The position numbers were made by a program, and so were the translations under genes. The notes below the pieces were generated by a model, which saw only the letters and a program-made list of their open reading frames with translations, did no database searches and was not told the DNA's origin. Shown here piece by piece: positions 49,855-58,918 of a DNA stretch of 59,303 nt. The DNA is from Myxococcales bacterium. GTDB taxonomy: Bacteria; Myxococcota_A; Polyangia; Palsa-1104; SHYY01. The stretch's first letter is position 1, and each line of letters opens with the position of its first letter. The stretch covers positions 1 through 59,303 of the forward strand of contig SHYY01000013.1 of NCBI GenBank assembly GCA_009692555.1, in the 5' to 3' direction.

Positions 49855-50255
49855 CTGAAACCGCTCAGATCGGCCGCCGCGTCCTTCCCGGGCGCTGAGA
49901 AGTCGGGCAGGCCCGCATCCGGAACGAAGGGCGGCAGATCGTCGCGGCGCTCGTCGCGGCAGTTGCCGTCGTCGAAGCAGGTCGTCCCGGGGAGCTTGCA
50001 GGTCACCTCCGTGCACACCTCGAGCAGGTAGAGATCCGGTGGCTCCCCACCACCGCCGCGACCAGGGCCTCCTGCTCGAAGCGCCTGCGCACCTCCGGGG
50101 ACCGGTGGGTGTCCCCATGGCGGCGCTCCAGCGACGGCGATCCGGGCGTGCTTCACCACCAGCCGGTCGGGCTCGATCAGCACCGCCCAGACCGCCGCGA
50201 CGATCATCGGAGCGAGGAGCCCGAGCGCGATCCGGCGCGCGCGACGCTGCTTCAT
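49851..50255 (-). CDS. Hypothetical membrane-anchored protein, possibly frameshifted
   Basis: The predicted 134-residue protein starts with a membrane segment (ALGLLAPMIVAAVWAVLIEPD) followed by RLVVKHARIAV, reminiscent of the N-terminus of membrane-anchored metallophosphoesterases. The middle (about residues 45-72) becomes Gly/Pro-rich in this frame, while a different frame reads coding-like (PEVRRRFEQEALVAAVVG). The end (LLEVCTEVTC, CFDDGNC) is again coding-like here. Two compensating shifts, sequence errors or decay could explain the pattern. It cannot be a full metallophosphoesterase. Confidence 0.5.
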   Translation of the reverse strand: MKQRRARRIALGLLAPMIVAAVWAVLIEPDRLVVKHARIAVAGAPPWGHPPVPGGAQALRAGGPGRGGGGEPPDLYLLEVCTEVTCKLPGTTCFDDGNCRDERRDDLPPFVPDAGLPDFSAPGKDAAADLSGFS

Positions 50256-50370
50256 CGGCGCCGCCCGTCGTTCCGCATCGCGTTACTTTCGGTGCGCGGC
50301 CGTGGGCTGTCAAATCGCGGGAGCGCGCAGGGCGCGATCCGTGGGCCCGCGATTGGTCTAGAATGCTCCC

Positions 50371-51147
50371 GTGGGCCCGTTCGTACATCGCGTGCTCGTG
50401 AACCCGGCCATGGCCCTCGCGCTGGCGGGGTGCGCCTCCGTGCTCTTCCCCGGGCTGGAGGGGCCGGGGGATGCCGGACCCGCGTCCCGCGATGGCGCGA
50501 CGAACCCCCTTCCCGACGCCGCCAGCGACGATGGCGCCCTCCCGAGCGGCTTCGATCTGGCCGCCTCCCCTGACCTTGCCGGGGCGCCGATGCAGCTCAC
50601 CGATCTGGCCGAGGACATCGCCGCCACCTGGGACGTCGGCGAGTCGCAGACCGACGAGATCGAGCCCTGCAACCCGGTCCAGCGCGGCCGGGTGATGCTG
50701 ATCGCCGACGCCGGCAAGGTGAAGGTCGGCCAGCAGGCGGTGCGCGTCCTCTACGGCCCTGACGGCTCGAAGTTCTTCCAGGCCCTCCACCCGAAGGCGC
50801 GCAACGCCGACTGGAACCTCGCCAAGTACACCGGCCTCGCGCTCTGGCTCGACGGCGCGCTGCCCCAGGGCTACGGCGGCTGGATCCCGGCCGGCCCGAC
50901 GGTGGTGCTGTGCAGCGCCAACGGCGGCTCCCGGCGCCTCGATCCCGCCGCCAACCATGTCCCGCAGTCGGGCACCGGCTACATCGAGCTGAAGCTCCCG
51001 GTCGCGGGCGGCACCGGCTGGAAGTCCACCGACGCGAAGAACTTCGACCCGGCCCATGTGCGCTGGATCGAGATCCACGTCGATCCGGAGCGCGGCACCG
51101 GCAAGGGCAACTGCACCCTCTGGCTCGACGGGGTGCGGTTCTATTAG
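50371..51147 (+). CDS. Hypothetical lipoprotein with jelly-roll-like C-terminal domain
   Basis: GTG 50371 lies 6 nt after a -10-like TAGAAT; GTG 50398 is an alternative. The protein has a lipobox (AMALALAGC), a disordered Asp/Ala/Pro linker with DLAASPDLAG, and a C-terminal domain of about 160 residues. That domain resembles carbohydrate-binding jelly rolls (YTGLALWLDGALPQ, GYIELKLPVAGGTGW, VRWIEIHVDPERG). A role in polysaccharide contact is possible but unproven. It converges with the next gene. Confidence 0.8.
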   Translation: MGPFVHRVLVNPAMALALAGCASVLFPGLEGPGDAGPASRDGATNPLPDAASDDGALPSGFDLAASPDLAGAPMQLTDLAEDIAATWDVGESQTDEIEPCNPVQRGRVMLIADAGKVKVGQQAVRVLYGPDGSKFFQALHPKARNADWNLAKYTGLALWLDGALPQGYGGWIPAGPTVVLCSANGGSRRLDPAANHVPQSGTGYIELKLPVAGGTGWKSTDAKNFDPAHVRWIEIHVDPERGTGKGNCTLWLDGVRFY

Positions 51148-51163
51148 GAGGGTTCGCGGGAGG

Positions 51164-52489
51164 TTACGGGCAGAGCCGGCCGTACGGCGAATAGCAGTTG
51201 TCGCGCACGCCGCTCGCTCCGAAGGTGGAATCGCCCACCCGGGTGCGGATCGCGGTGAGCATCTGCCGCCACGAGGCGCGATTGCCGTGGTCGAGCGCCC
51301 ACAGGAGCTTGGCCAGGACCGGCCCGGCGAACTCGTTGGCGCCCACCGACACCTCGATCACGCTCGACACGATGTCGACGTTCTGCCATCCCTTCTTTCC
51401 GTCGACGATCGGCCGCACGTAGTACTCGTAGCCGAGGCAGCCGCCGTAGAGGAAGATCTGGTATTCCTGATTGTAGTTCGGGCGCGCCCAGAAATCGCTC
51501 GCGCCGAGCATGCTGTGGCCGTCGTAGACCACGATCTCGTGCTCCGAGAGCGCTTTCTGGAAGTTCCCGAAATGGCCGAAATCGCCCAATCCCGAGAACT
51601 CGTGCGGCGAATAGAGGTCGATCTCGACGGTATTGCCCGCGACCGCCTTGGTGAAGCGCTTTCCGATCGCCACCGTCGCCTCCTTGAAGCCGGCCGCCTT
51701 CAGCCAGCCCTGCATCTGCCGGAAGCCGAGCATCCCGGTGTCGGTGTCGGAGATCGCGCCGTCGCCAATCTGCCCGAAGAGAATCACCGCGGTCACCTTC
51801 TTGTCCTTGGTGAGCCGGTCGTATTCGAGGTAGGTGGTCTTTCCCTTGGCCATCACCTTCGAGAGCGTGATTTTCAGGTCCTGCGTCGCCGCGTTGCAAC
51901 CGGCGTGGTCGGGGTCCCAGCGATACCAGTAGACCGACTGCGAGAGCGTGATGTGGTCATTGGAGTCGGCGCACTTGTCGCCCGCGTCGGTCATGATCGT
52001 GAACGGCTTGAGCGGCACCTTGGCGGTGAACGTCTTGCCGACGGTGGCGCCCTTGGCGGCGTCGAACAGGAGCACCGTGTTGACCCCGCGCAGCCGGAAG
52101 TGCTTGAGCACCGCGCCGGGGACCTTGCCCACCTCGGCCGCGGTGTACCATTTGCCATTGACCAGCCACTCCGCGCGCGCATCCGAGGTGGCGTCCTCGG
52201 CCAGCGACTCCAGATACATCTCCTTGCGATGGCGGAGGTAGGTGAGCGCGAACTGACCGATCTCGGCCGGGGCGTCGGGGAGACGATAGGTCGGCCCCAC
52301 AACGTCGCCCTCGAGATCGACCTCGACCTCGACGCCATCCGGGTTCAGGTAGCCGGTGTCCTCTTTTCCTTCGTTCGATTGATCTTCCAGGAACGGATTC
52401 GCGCCATCGACCTCCACGGTGCCGCAGCCGGCGACGACCACTGACAGCGAGAGAACGACTGCCTTGCGAAGGAGCATTCCGTAGCGCAT
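51164..52489 (-). CDS. Lipoprotein with caspase-like His/Cys pair, paralogue A
   Basis: ATG 52489 follows GGAGG by 6 nt. The 441-residue protein carries a lipobox (VLSLSVVVAGC), an acidic linker, then a domain resembling the neighbouring 52707 protein. His325 (IVVYDGHSMLG) and Cys351 (FLYGGCLGYEYYV) sit on successive predicted beta strands, as the catalytic His and Cys do in caspase/gingipain-fold (clan CD) peptidases. The fold is inferred, not proven. Two further Cys pairs could form disulfides. It is divergent from its paralogue. Confidence 0.85.
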   Translation of the reverse strand: MRYGMLLRKAVVLSLSVVVAGCGTVEVDGANPFLEDQSNEGKEDTGYLNPDGVEVEVDLEGDVVGPTYRLPDAPAEIGQFALTYLRHRKEMYLESLAEDATSDARAEWLVNGKWYTAAEVGKVPGAVLKHFRLRGVNTVLLFDAAKGATVGKTFTAKVPLKPFTIMTDAGDKCADSNDHITLSQSVYWYRWDPDHAGCNAATQDLKITLSKVMAKGKTTYLEYDRLTKDKKVTAVILFGQIGDGAISDTDTGMLGFRQMQGWLKAAGFKEATVAIGKRFTKAVAGNTVEIDLYSPHEFSGLGDFGHFGNFQKALSEHEIVVYDGHSMLGASDFWARPNYNQEYQIFLYGGCLGYEYYVRPIVDGKKGWQNVDIVSSVIEVSVGANEFAGPVLAKLLWALDHGNRASWRQMLTAIRTRVGDSTFGASGVRDNCYSPYGRLCP

Positions 52490-52706
52490 CAAAGGCCTCC
52501 AGGGTTGCCCGGCGCGTTCAGCAAAGGGCACGCCAGCCTAGCCCACTGGCGGAGACAAGTAAATTCAAATACCTGCAGGCGTGAGCGACGCTGGGGTGGC
52601 TACTCGATCAGCCGCTTCAGGGGTGATCTGTCCCCACCGATACCACCTCATGTCCCGAAACTATTGGTATTTTCGCCTGGCCTGCCGGTTGCTTTGCGGG
52701 GCGGCC

Positions 52707-54368
52707 ATGCGAACCAACCCGACCCTCGTGTCCACCCTGCTCTCCTTCAGCCTGATCGGCGGCGGACTCGCCGGCTGCATGGCGCCCCCGATCGCCGACG
52801 AGTTCGAGAAGGCCGACGACGTCGACGGCGATGGCAAGGCCGACTCCAGCGTCGAGGCGACCATCCTCGACTTCGAGTGGGACGGCGAGCTCCTCACCAG
52901 CTATGCCACCCAGTCGAGCGCGCGCGCCGTGATCCAGGATCAGCTCCTCTACACCATCGGCCACCTGAACGGAGACCGCGCCGTCGGCCGCCTCGACCGC
53001 CTCGATGTGAGCAACATCCAGATCACCGCCGCCGGGGGCGGCAAGAGCCGGGTCGCCTACCACGCGAAGATGCCAGTCGCCTGGGGCTCGAAGACCAACC
53101 TGCCGCCGCTCTACGACTTCACCCTCCCGCGCGACGTGAGCTACGAGGGCACCCTGGCCTTCACCGCGAAGTACAAGGCGAGCTGCGTCGACTGGGGCGC
53201 CCACGAGGTCGATTCGGGCAGCATGTGGTACTACTACCGTCCGAAGCAGGGCGGCTGCGCGCTCGCCGACGCCGAGGTGGTCAAGACCGTCGCCGCGGTC
53301 ACGGTGAGCAAGGTCAACACCACCGGCAAGTTTCCCGAATACCACAAGGTGTGGGAGGACAATGCGCTGAATGTGGTCGCGGTCTTCGGCAAGTACGAGG
53401 ACGGCGCCACCACCGCCAGCGACGCCGGCATCTCGGCCTACAATGAATTCGTCGCGGCCGTGAAGAGCGCGCTCGCCAGCTACCAGACGGTGACCACGCC
53501 GGCGATGATTCCCGTTGCGCCCGGCATCGCCGCCCCCGATGTCTCCTTCCGCGCGATGCTCCCGGGCGGCCGGACGATCCAGGTCAATGCGCTGCTGGTC
53601 GACAAGGTGAGCACCGCGCCGCCCTCGTTCTACACCCGCTACGAGCAGCTCTCCACCCGCGCCGACCTGATCGTCTACAACGGCCACGCCGGCCTCGGCC
53701 AGAACGTGCGCGCGCTGGCCAAGCGCGGCAAGTTCGTCGCCAAGCAATACGCCATTGTCTTCATGAATGGCTGTGACACCTACGCCTACGTCGACGGCTC
53801 GCTGGCCGAGACCCGCGCCGCCCTCAATCCCGATGACCCGAGCGGCACGAAGTACATGGAGATTGTCACCAACGCGATGCCGGCCTATTTCGCCTCCGAC
53901 TCCGCCGCGACGATGGCGATGCTGCGCGGGCTGCTCGACCGCGACAATCCGGTCACCTACGAGCAGATGTTCCGCGCGATCGACCGCTCGCAGGTCGTGC
54001 TGGTCACGGGCGAGCAGGACAACGTCTATGTCCCCGGCTATCCCAACAACGGCGGCGGCGGCACCCCCGCGCCGTGGGCCGGCCTGAATGAATCTACGAC
54101 GGTGGCGAAGAGCAAGGAGCTGCGCTATGTCACTCCGACGCTCGCCCCCGGCAGCTACCTCTTCCAGATGGCCGGCACCGGCGGCGATGCCGATCTCTAT
54201 GTTCGCACCGGCATTGCCCCGAACACGCGCTCCTTCGATTGCCGCCCCTACAAGACCGGCTCCAACGAGAGCTGCGTGGTCAAGCTCGCCAGCGCCGCGC
54301 CGCTCCACGTGATGGTGCGAGGGTACGCCGCCAGCTCCAAGTTCGCGCTGGTCGGCAAGACCCAGTAG
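52707..54368 (+). CDS. Lipoprotein with caspase-like His/Cys pair and C-terminal PPC domain, paralogue B
   Basis: ATG 52707 opens a lipoprotein signal (LSFSLIGGGLAGC) followed by a calcium-loop-like DDVDGDGKADSS. The 553-residue protein shares the core of paralogue A: His327 (LIVYNGHAGLG) and Cys356 (FMNGCDTYAYVDGS). A late helix resembles that of A (PVTYEQMFRAID versus RASWRQMLTAIR). The last 85 residues look like a bacterial pre-peptidase (PPC) domain (APGSYLFQMAGTGGDADLYV), typical of secreted peptidases. This strengthens the peptidase hypothesis. Confidence 0.87.
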   Translation: MRTNPTLVSTLLSFSLIGGGLAGCMAPPIADEFEKADDVDGDGKADSSVEATILDFEWDGELLTSYATQSSARAVIQDQLLYTIGHLNGDRAVGRLDRLDVSNIQITAAGGGKSRVAYHAKMPVAWGSKTNLPPLYDFTLPRDVSYEGTLAFTAKYKASCVDWGAHEVDSGSMWYYYRPKQGGCALADAEVVKTVAAVTVSKVNTTGKFPEYHKVWEDNALNVVAVFGKYEDGATTASDAGISAYNEFVAAVKSALASYQTVTTPAMIPVAPGIAAPDVSFRAMLPGGRTIQVNALLVDKVSTAPPSFYTRYEQLSTRADLIVYNGHAGLGQNVRALAKRGKFVAKQYAIVFMNGCDTYAYVDGSLAETRAALNPDDPSGTKYMEIVTNAMPAYFASDSAATMAMLRGLLDRDNPVTYEQMFRAIDRSQVVLVTGEQDNVYVPGYPNNGGGGTPAPWAGLNESTTVAKSKELRYVTPTLAPGSYLFQMAGTGGDADLYVRTGIAPNTRSFDCRPYKTGSNESCVVKLASAAPLHVMVRGYAASSKFALVGKTQ

Positions 54369-54425
54369 GCGCTTCCCCGCGCCCCCCGTCGCCCGTGGTA
54401 CCGTCGCCGCACCGAGGTATCGCCC

Positions 54426-56756
54426 ATGCGCGCATCGCCTGTCCTTCCGCTCGCCTTCGCGCTGTTCGCCTGCAGCGCTCCCTCCGTCAACTTCGTCCCG
54501 ACCCCCGATCTCGTCGGCACCGCGCCCGTCGACTTCGCGGGCGCCTCGGGGGACGGCGCGACCTCCCCCCGCGACGGCGCGGCGGGACCGGAGGACCTCA
54601 CCGTTGGGCCCGATCTCACCAAGGGCTGCGCGATGCCCTGCATGGCCCCGACGCCTGACTGCGATCCCCAGACCGGCACCTGCGTTCCCTGCCTTCCGGG
54701 AAGGGACAACTGCTCCGCCGGAAATTATTGCGCTGCACAAAACGGCTCCTACGCCTGCGTCCCTGGCTGCAAGATCACCGCGGAGTGCCCCGGGGCGAAG
54801 CCGGGCTGCTGCAACCACACCTGCGTCGACCTCGCCTCGGACGCGAAGAGCTGCGGGATGTGCGGCGCCGCATGCGTCGGTGTCAAGCTGTGCTGCGATG
54901 CAGCATGCACCGATGTCACCTCCGATGCGAAGCACTGCGGCGGCTGCGGCATGGCGTGCGGGATGCCGCCCAACGCCAAGGTCTCGTGCCAGCAGTCGGC
55001 ATGCAAGCTCACCGGCTGCACGATGCCCTTCGCCGACTGCAACAACGATCCCGCCGACGGCTGCGAGGCCAACCTCTCCAATGATGCCGCGAACTGCACC
55101 GGCTGCGGCAATGCGTGCGACGCGCCGAACGGGATCTCCGAGTGCAACAATGGCTGCAAGCTGAAGGGGTGCTACGCCGGCTTCGCCGACTGCAACAACA
55201 ACCCCGTCGACGGCTGCGAGGCGGCGATCACCAAGGATCCGGTGAACTGCGGCAAGTGCGGGCAGGTCTGCCCGGCGCCGCCCAACGCCAGCGCGGCCTG
55301 CAACGGCGGCGTGTGCAGCGTTGGCGCGTGCAAGATGGGCTTCGGCGACTGCGACAACAACATCCAGAACGGCTGCGAGGCGCCCCTCGACGCGGACCTC
55401 AAGAACTGCGGCGCCTGCGGCCAGGCGTGCATGATCGCCAACGGCGCCGGACAGTGCCAGGGCGGGATGTGCGGGATCGCCGCCTGCATGATGCCGTTCG
55501 CCGATTGCAACAACCTCCCCGCCGACGGCTGCGAGACCGATCGGTCGCAGAATCCACTCCACTGCGGCGCTTGCGGCAAGGTCTGCCCGGCGGTCGCCAA
55601 TGGCACGCCCGGCTGCAAGGCCAGCGTGTGCGGAGTCGGCACCTGCAACATGGGCTACGACAACTGCGACGCCAATGCGGTCAATGGCTGCGAGATCAAT
55701 CTCCTCAATGACGCGAAGAACTGCGGCGTTTGCGGCAAGGTCTGCCCGATGAACAAGCCCACCTGCGGCAATGGCACATGCACGGCAGCGCTCAGCTACG
55801 GGCCGCTGCACACCTTCACCGGCCTGACCACCGATCACTACATCACCCAGGGAAGCTGCTCGGTCAACGGAGCGCAGAACAACGCCGTCGACGCCGACTA
55901 CTTCTGCAAGCACTTCTACGGGGCCAATTGCACGGTCCGGCCGGTGTACATCAAGCACACCACGCCCAATGCCACCTACACCAAGATGCACAAGAACGGC
56001 GGATGCACCGGCAATGGCGACAACATCCCGAACACCACCTGCGACGCCGGCCCGTGCAAGATCGGCAACTGGAGCGAGATCACCTCCGGCCTCGCCAACC
56101 TGATCTGCGACTGCGTCACCCTGGCGTGCAATCAGCCGCTCGCCGATTGCAACATGAATCCGAACGACGCGTGCGAGATCAACACCGCGACCGACCTCCT
56201 GCACTGCGGCGGCTGCGGGAAGGCCTGCCCCGCCATCGCCAACGGCGTCGCCTCCTGCGTCAACGGGGTGTGCGGAATCGCCTCCTGCAATGCCAATTTC
56301 GCCAATTGCGACGCCAATCTCGCGAATGGCTGCGAGGCCAGCCTGCTCTCCGACAAGAACAACTGCGCCAAGTGCGGCACCGTGTGCCCGCAGAACCAGA
56401 CGTGCACCAATGGCAAGTGCGCGGTCGGCGTCACCTGGGGCCCGATGCACACCTTCGTCGGGCTGACCACCGACCACTACATCACCCAGGGCGGCTGCTC
56501 CGCCGGCGGCGGCAACATGGCGATCGATGCCGACTACTTCTGCAAGCACTTCTACGGCGCCACCTGCCTCATCCAGCCCGGCTACGTCAAGCACACCACG
56601 CCCAACCTCACCTACCCCAAGATGCACAAGTTCGGCGGCTGCACCGGCAACGGCTCGAACATCCCGAACACCACCTGCGACGGCGGGCCGTGCAAGATCG
56701 GCAACTGGAGCGAAAACACCACCGGCGTGGGCAACCTGATCTGCTTCTGCCCTTGA
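54426..56756 (+). CDS. Cys-rich repeat lipoprotein with two copies of a novel C-terminal domain
   Basis: The 776-residue protein carries a lipobox (ALFAC), a DL-rich linker, then tandem Cys-rich units of about 45 residues (NCG-CG--C, AGFADCNNNPVDGCE). Such repeats are often mislabelled as tryptophan synthase in myxobacterial genomes but are simply disulfide-rich extracellular modules. Two nearly identical domains of about 100 residues follow (about 456-562 and 669-776), separated by two more Cys-rich units. Each contains FTGLTTDHYITQG or its variant, DADYFCKHFYGA, KHTTPN and NIPNTTCD. A structural or ligand-binding role outside the cell is likely. Confidence 0.87.
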   Translation: MRASPVLPLAFALFACSAPSVNFVPTPDLVGTAPVDFAGASGDGATSPRDGAAGPEDLTVGPDLTKGCAMPCMAPTPDCDPQTGTCVPCLPGRDNCSAGNYCAAQNGSYACVPGCKITAECPGAKPGCCNHTCVDLASDAKSCGMCGAACVGVKLCCDAACTDVTSDAKHCGGCGMACGMPPNAKVSCQQSACKLTGCTMPFADCNNDPADGCEANLSNDAANCTGCGNACDAPNGISECNNGCKLKGCYAGFADCNNNPVDGCEAAITKDPVNCGKCGQVCPAPPNASAACNGGVCSVGACKMGFGDCDNNIQNGCEAPLDADLKNCGACGQACMIANGAGQCQGGMCGIAACMMPFADCNNLPADGCETDRSQNPLHCGACGKVCPAVANGTPGCKASVCGVGTCNMGYDNCDANAVNGCEINLLNDAKNCGVCGKVCPMNKPTCGNGTCTAALSYGPLHTFTGLTTDHYITQGSCSVNGAQNNAVDADYFCKHFYGANCTVRPVYIKHTTPNATYTKMHKNGGCTGNGDNIPNTTCDAGPCKIGNWSEITSGLANLICDCVTLACNQPLADCNMNPNDACEINTATDLLHCGGCGKACPAIANGVASCVNGVCGIASCNANFANCDANLANGCEASLLSDKNNCAKCGTVCPQNQTCTNGKCAVGVTWGPMHTFVGLTTDHYITQGGCSAGGGNMAIDADYFCKHFYGATCLIQPGYVKHTTPNLTYPKMHKFGGCTGNGSNIPNTTCDGGPCKIGNWSENTTGVGNLICFCP

Positions 56757-56768
56757 TCCGAGCCGGAT

Positions 56769-57416
56769 TCAGGTCGCGGAGACGAGGCCGATCGGGCAGG
56801 CGACGCCGGTGCCGCCGAGGCCGCAGTACCCGTCTGGATTCTTCGCCAGGTACTGCTGGTGGTCGTCCTCGGCGAAGTAGAACTCGCGGGCGGTGGCGAT
56901 CTCGGTGGTGATCGCTCCGTAGCCGGACGCGGCGAGGCGCCCCTGGTAGGCGTCGCGGGTGGCTCCCGCCTCCAGCATCTGAACCTCGCCAGCGGTGTAG
57001 ATCGCGGAGCGATAGACGGTCCCCACGTCGTTGCCCTGGCGCATTCCCTGGGTGGGGTCGTGGCTCTCCCAGAACAGCTTCAGCAGGTCCTGGTAGCGGA
57101 TTCTCAGCGGGTCGAATACCACGCGCACCACCTCGGTGTGGCCGGTGTGCCCGGTGCAGGTCTCCCGGTAGGTGGGGTTCGGCGTAATGCCGCCGGCGTA
57201 GCCCGCCGCGGTCGAGAGCACGCCGGGGAGGCTCCAGAACTTGCGCTCGGCGCCCCAGAAGCAGCCCATGCCGAAGACCGCCACCTCCGTGCCCTGGATT
57301 GGCGCGTCGAGCGGCGCGTCGAGGACGAAGTGGCGGGCGGCGACGGGCATGCGCTCGCGGCGCCCTGGTAGCGCCTCCGCGGGCGCTGGGAGCTTCGGTT
57401 CGGAGTGGAACGGCAT
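56769..57416 (-). CDS. msrA: Peptide methionine sulfoxide reductase A
   Basis: The 215-residue enzyme reduces methionine-S-sulfoxide in proteins. The catalytic motif [13 protein letters not shown] and the [11 protein letters not shown] and [11 protein letters not shown] blocks are present. C-terminal Cys residues ([13 protein letters not shown]) can act as resolving thiols. A -10-like CATAGT ends 6 nt before the ATG on the minus strand. It is divergent from the ECF sigma/anti-sigma pair, which suggests membership of an oxidative-stress regulon. Confidence 0.95.
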   Translation of the reverse strand: MPFHSEPKLPAPAEALPGRRERMPVAARHFVLDAPLDAPIQGTEVAVFGMGCFWGAERKFWSLPGVLSTAAGYAGGITPNPTYRETCTGHTGHTEVVRVVFDPLRIRYQDLLKLFWESHDPTQGMRQGNDVGTVYRSAIYTAGEVQMLEAGATRDAYQGRLAASGYGAITTEIATAREFYFAEDDHQQYLAKNPDGYCGLGGTGVACPIGLVSAT

Positions 57417-57699
57417 GCCCGAACTATGCGCCAGGATGGACGTTTTTGCCAGCCCACGTGTCGCCGGTGCCGGATTTCACGCAGCGCGCGGAAATTTGCC
57501 CCCCCTCCGATCCGATGCCCCTCCCGGCCCGTACCCGATCGTGTCTCCTGAGCCTCATCGACCCGCCGAAGGCGGCTCCATGGCGTCCCCTGGGTCCTCG
57601 GGGACTGCGTCGGCGATGCACCTCCGTCCGCCGACGCGCCCCGTGCGCCGCTGGAGGATCCATTTGACTCGCAGTCGCACCGCGGCCTACCTTTCCCCC
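57417..57699. other. 283-bp divergent intergenic region between msrA and the ECF sigma gene
   Basis: No gene is supported here; plus-strand frames are arginine-rich. The left end has the CATAGT box for msrA and the right end a TTGACT-N18-TACCTT promoter for the sigma gene. Shared regulation by the encoded sigma factor is possible, but the two boxes do not visibly share a motif. Confidence 0.5.
57664..57693 (+). promoter_or_regulatory. Promoter TTGACT-N18-TACCTT of the ECF sigma gene
   Basis: The two hexamers are 18 bp apart. The -10 ends 6 nt before the GTG start, so transcription should begin at or within 1-2 nt of the start codon, giving a leaderless message. Confidence 0.45.
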
Positions 57700-58269
57700 G
57701 TGTCGAAGGTGGAGGCTCACGCGAGCGAGGGACCGGGGGACGAGGAGCTGATCCGCGCCGCGTCGGGCGGTGATCGGGCGGCGCTCGGCGGCCTCTACGA
57801 TCGCTACGCGCCCCTTCTGATGGCGGTGGGCAACAAGATCCTCGGCAACCGGCGCGAAACGGAGGACCTCCTGCACGACGTGTTCATCGAGGCGTGGCAG
57901 CGGGCCGCCGACTACGACTCCGCGCGCGGCACGGTGCGGGGGTGGCTGGTGATGCGCATGCGCAGTCGCGCCCTCGATCGCTGCCGCTCCGCCGGCTGGA
58001 GCCGGGCGGTGCCGATCGACCTCGCGCCCCCGATCGAGGCTGGCGCCCCGCCCTCCGACCCGCTCGGCTTCGATCACACGCGGGTGCGGAGCGCCGTCGC
58101 GAAGCTGCCCGAGGAGCAGCGGGTGGTGCTCGACCTGGCCTACTTCGTGGGGCTCTCCTCGTCGGAGATCGCGTTGCGGCTGGGGGTCCCGATCGGCACG
58201 GTCAAGTCGCGCACCGCGGCGGCCCTGTCCAGGCTGCGCGCCGGCCTCGGCGAAGGAGGGCTGCGATGA
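57700..58269 (+). CDS. ECF-type RNA polymerase sigma factor
   Basis: GTG 57700 is the first sensible start after the promoter. The 189-residue protein has sigma region 2 (LYDRYAPLLMAVGNKIL, TEDLLHDVFIEAWQRA, RGWLVMRMRSRALDR) and region 4 (LPEEQRVVLDLAYFVGLSSSEIALRL, IGTVKSRTAAALSRLR). It redirects RNA polymerase to stress promoters. The ChrR-type anti-sigma gene overlaps its stop (ATGA), as in RpoE-ChrR pairs that respond to singlet oxygen and peroxides. The divergent msrA fits such a regulon. Confidence 0.94.
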   Translation: MSKVEAHASEGPGDEELIRAASGGDRAALGGLYDRYAPLLMAVGNKILGNRRETEDLLHDVFIEAWQRAADYDSARGTVRGWLVMRMRSRALDRCRSAGWSRAVPIDLAPPIEAGAPPSDPLGFDHTRVRSAVAKLPEEQRVVLDLAYFVGLSSSEIALRLGVPIGTVKSRTAAALSRLRAGLGEGGLR

Positions 58270-58910
58270 GCGGCCATCTCGGTGATCGGCTGTTCGACTT
58301 CGTGCTCGGCACCCTCGAGCCGGGCGAGCGCGCGGAGCTCGAGCGCCACGTCGCGGGCTGCGCGAACTGCGCGGCCCTGGGTGCGGCCGAGAGCGAGACC
58401 TTCGCTGCCCTCGCGCTGGCCCTCCCGCCGCTGGCCCCTTCGCCGGCGCTGCGGGTGCGCCTGGAGGCGACCCTCGCCGCGGGTGGCCGGGTTGACCCGC
58501 TGCTCGATCGCATTGGCCGGTTCTTCGATCTCACCGTCGAGAAGGCGCGCGCGCTGCTGGACTCGATTGACCGCGCGACGAACTGGGAGCCGAGCGGCGT
58601 CCCGGGAGTGGATCTGATCCACCTCCAGGGCGGCCCGGCGGTGGCGGGGGCCGATGCGGGCTTCGTGCGGCTGCGCGCCGGGATGCGCTTCCCGCGCCAC
58701 CGCCACCTCGGCGAGGAGCGCGTCCTGGTGATTCAGGGTCAGTTCACCGAGGACAACGGGACCGTGGTGCGGCGCGGCGATGAGCGCGTGATGGCCACCG
58801 ACAGCTGCCACGAGTACCAGGCGGCCGACCAGGTCGACCTGATCTACGCCCTCGTCCTCTACGAAGGAGTCGACGTGGACGGCTTCGGCCGGATGGGCAA
58901 CCCGCGATAG
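58266..58910 (+). CDS. ChrR-type zinc anti-sigma factor with cupin domain
   Basis: ATG 58266 overlaps the sigma-gene TGA. The 214-residue protein has an N-terminal zinc anti-sigma domain with the H-X3-C-X2-C motif (RHVAGCANC), a Pro/Ala linker, and a C-terminal cupin whose ligands match ChrR: RHRHLGEE (two His and Glu) and a late His in SCHEYQ. In ChrR the N-terminal domain binds the sigma factor and the cupin senses singlet oxygen or oxidised products. Here the same mechanism is inferred. A GTYYCC repeat array begins 8 nt after its stop. Confidence 0.92.
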   Translation: MSGHLGDRLFDFVLGTLEPGERAELERHVAGCANCAALGAAESETFAALALALPPLAPSPALRVRLEATLAAGGRVDPLLDRIGRFFDLTVEKARALLDSIDRATNWEPSGVPGVDLIHLQGGPAVAGADAGFVRLRAGMRFPRHRHLGEERVLVIQGQFTEDNGTVVRRGDERVMATDSCHEYQAADQVDLIYALVLYEGVDVDGFGRMGNPR

Positions 58911-58918
58911 CGCCGTCC

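Noticed and set aside
49851..50255. A metallophosphoesterase gene based on the LIEPDRLVVKHARIAV start
   Set aside because: None of the metal-binding motifs (DxH, GDxxD, GNHD) is visible in any frame; only the N-terminal resemblance remains.
52617..56627. A 1336-codon minus-strand frame antisense to three genes
   Set aside because: The plus-strand genes have signal peptides, domains and motifs; the antisense frame has none.
54426..56756. Annotation as tryptophan synthase alpha chain
   Set aside because: The protein is a lipidated Cys-rich repeat protein without a TIM barrel; the label would be a propagated misannotation.
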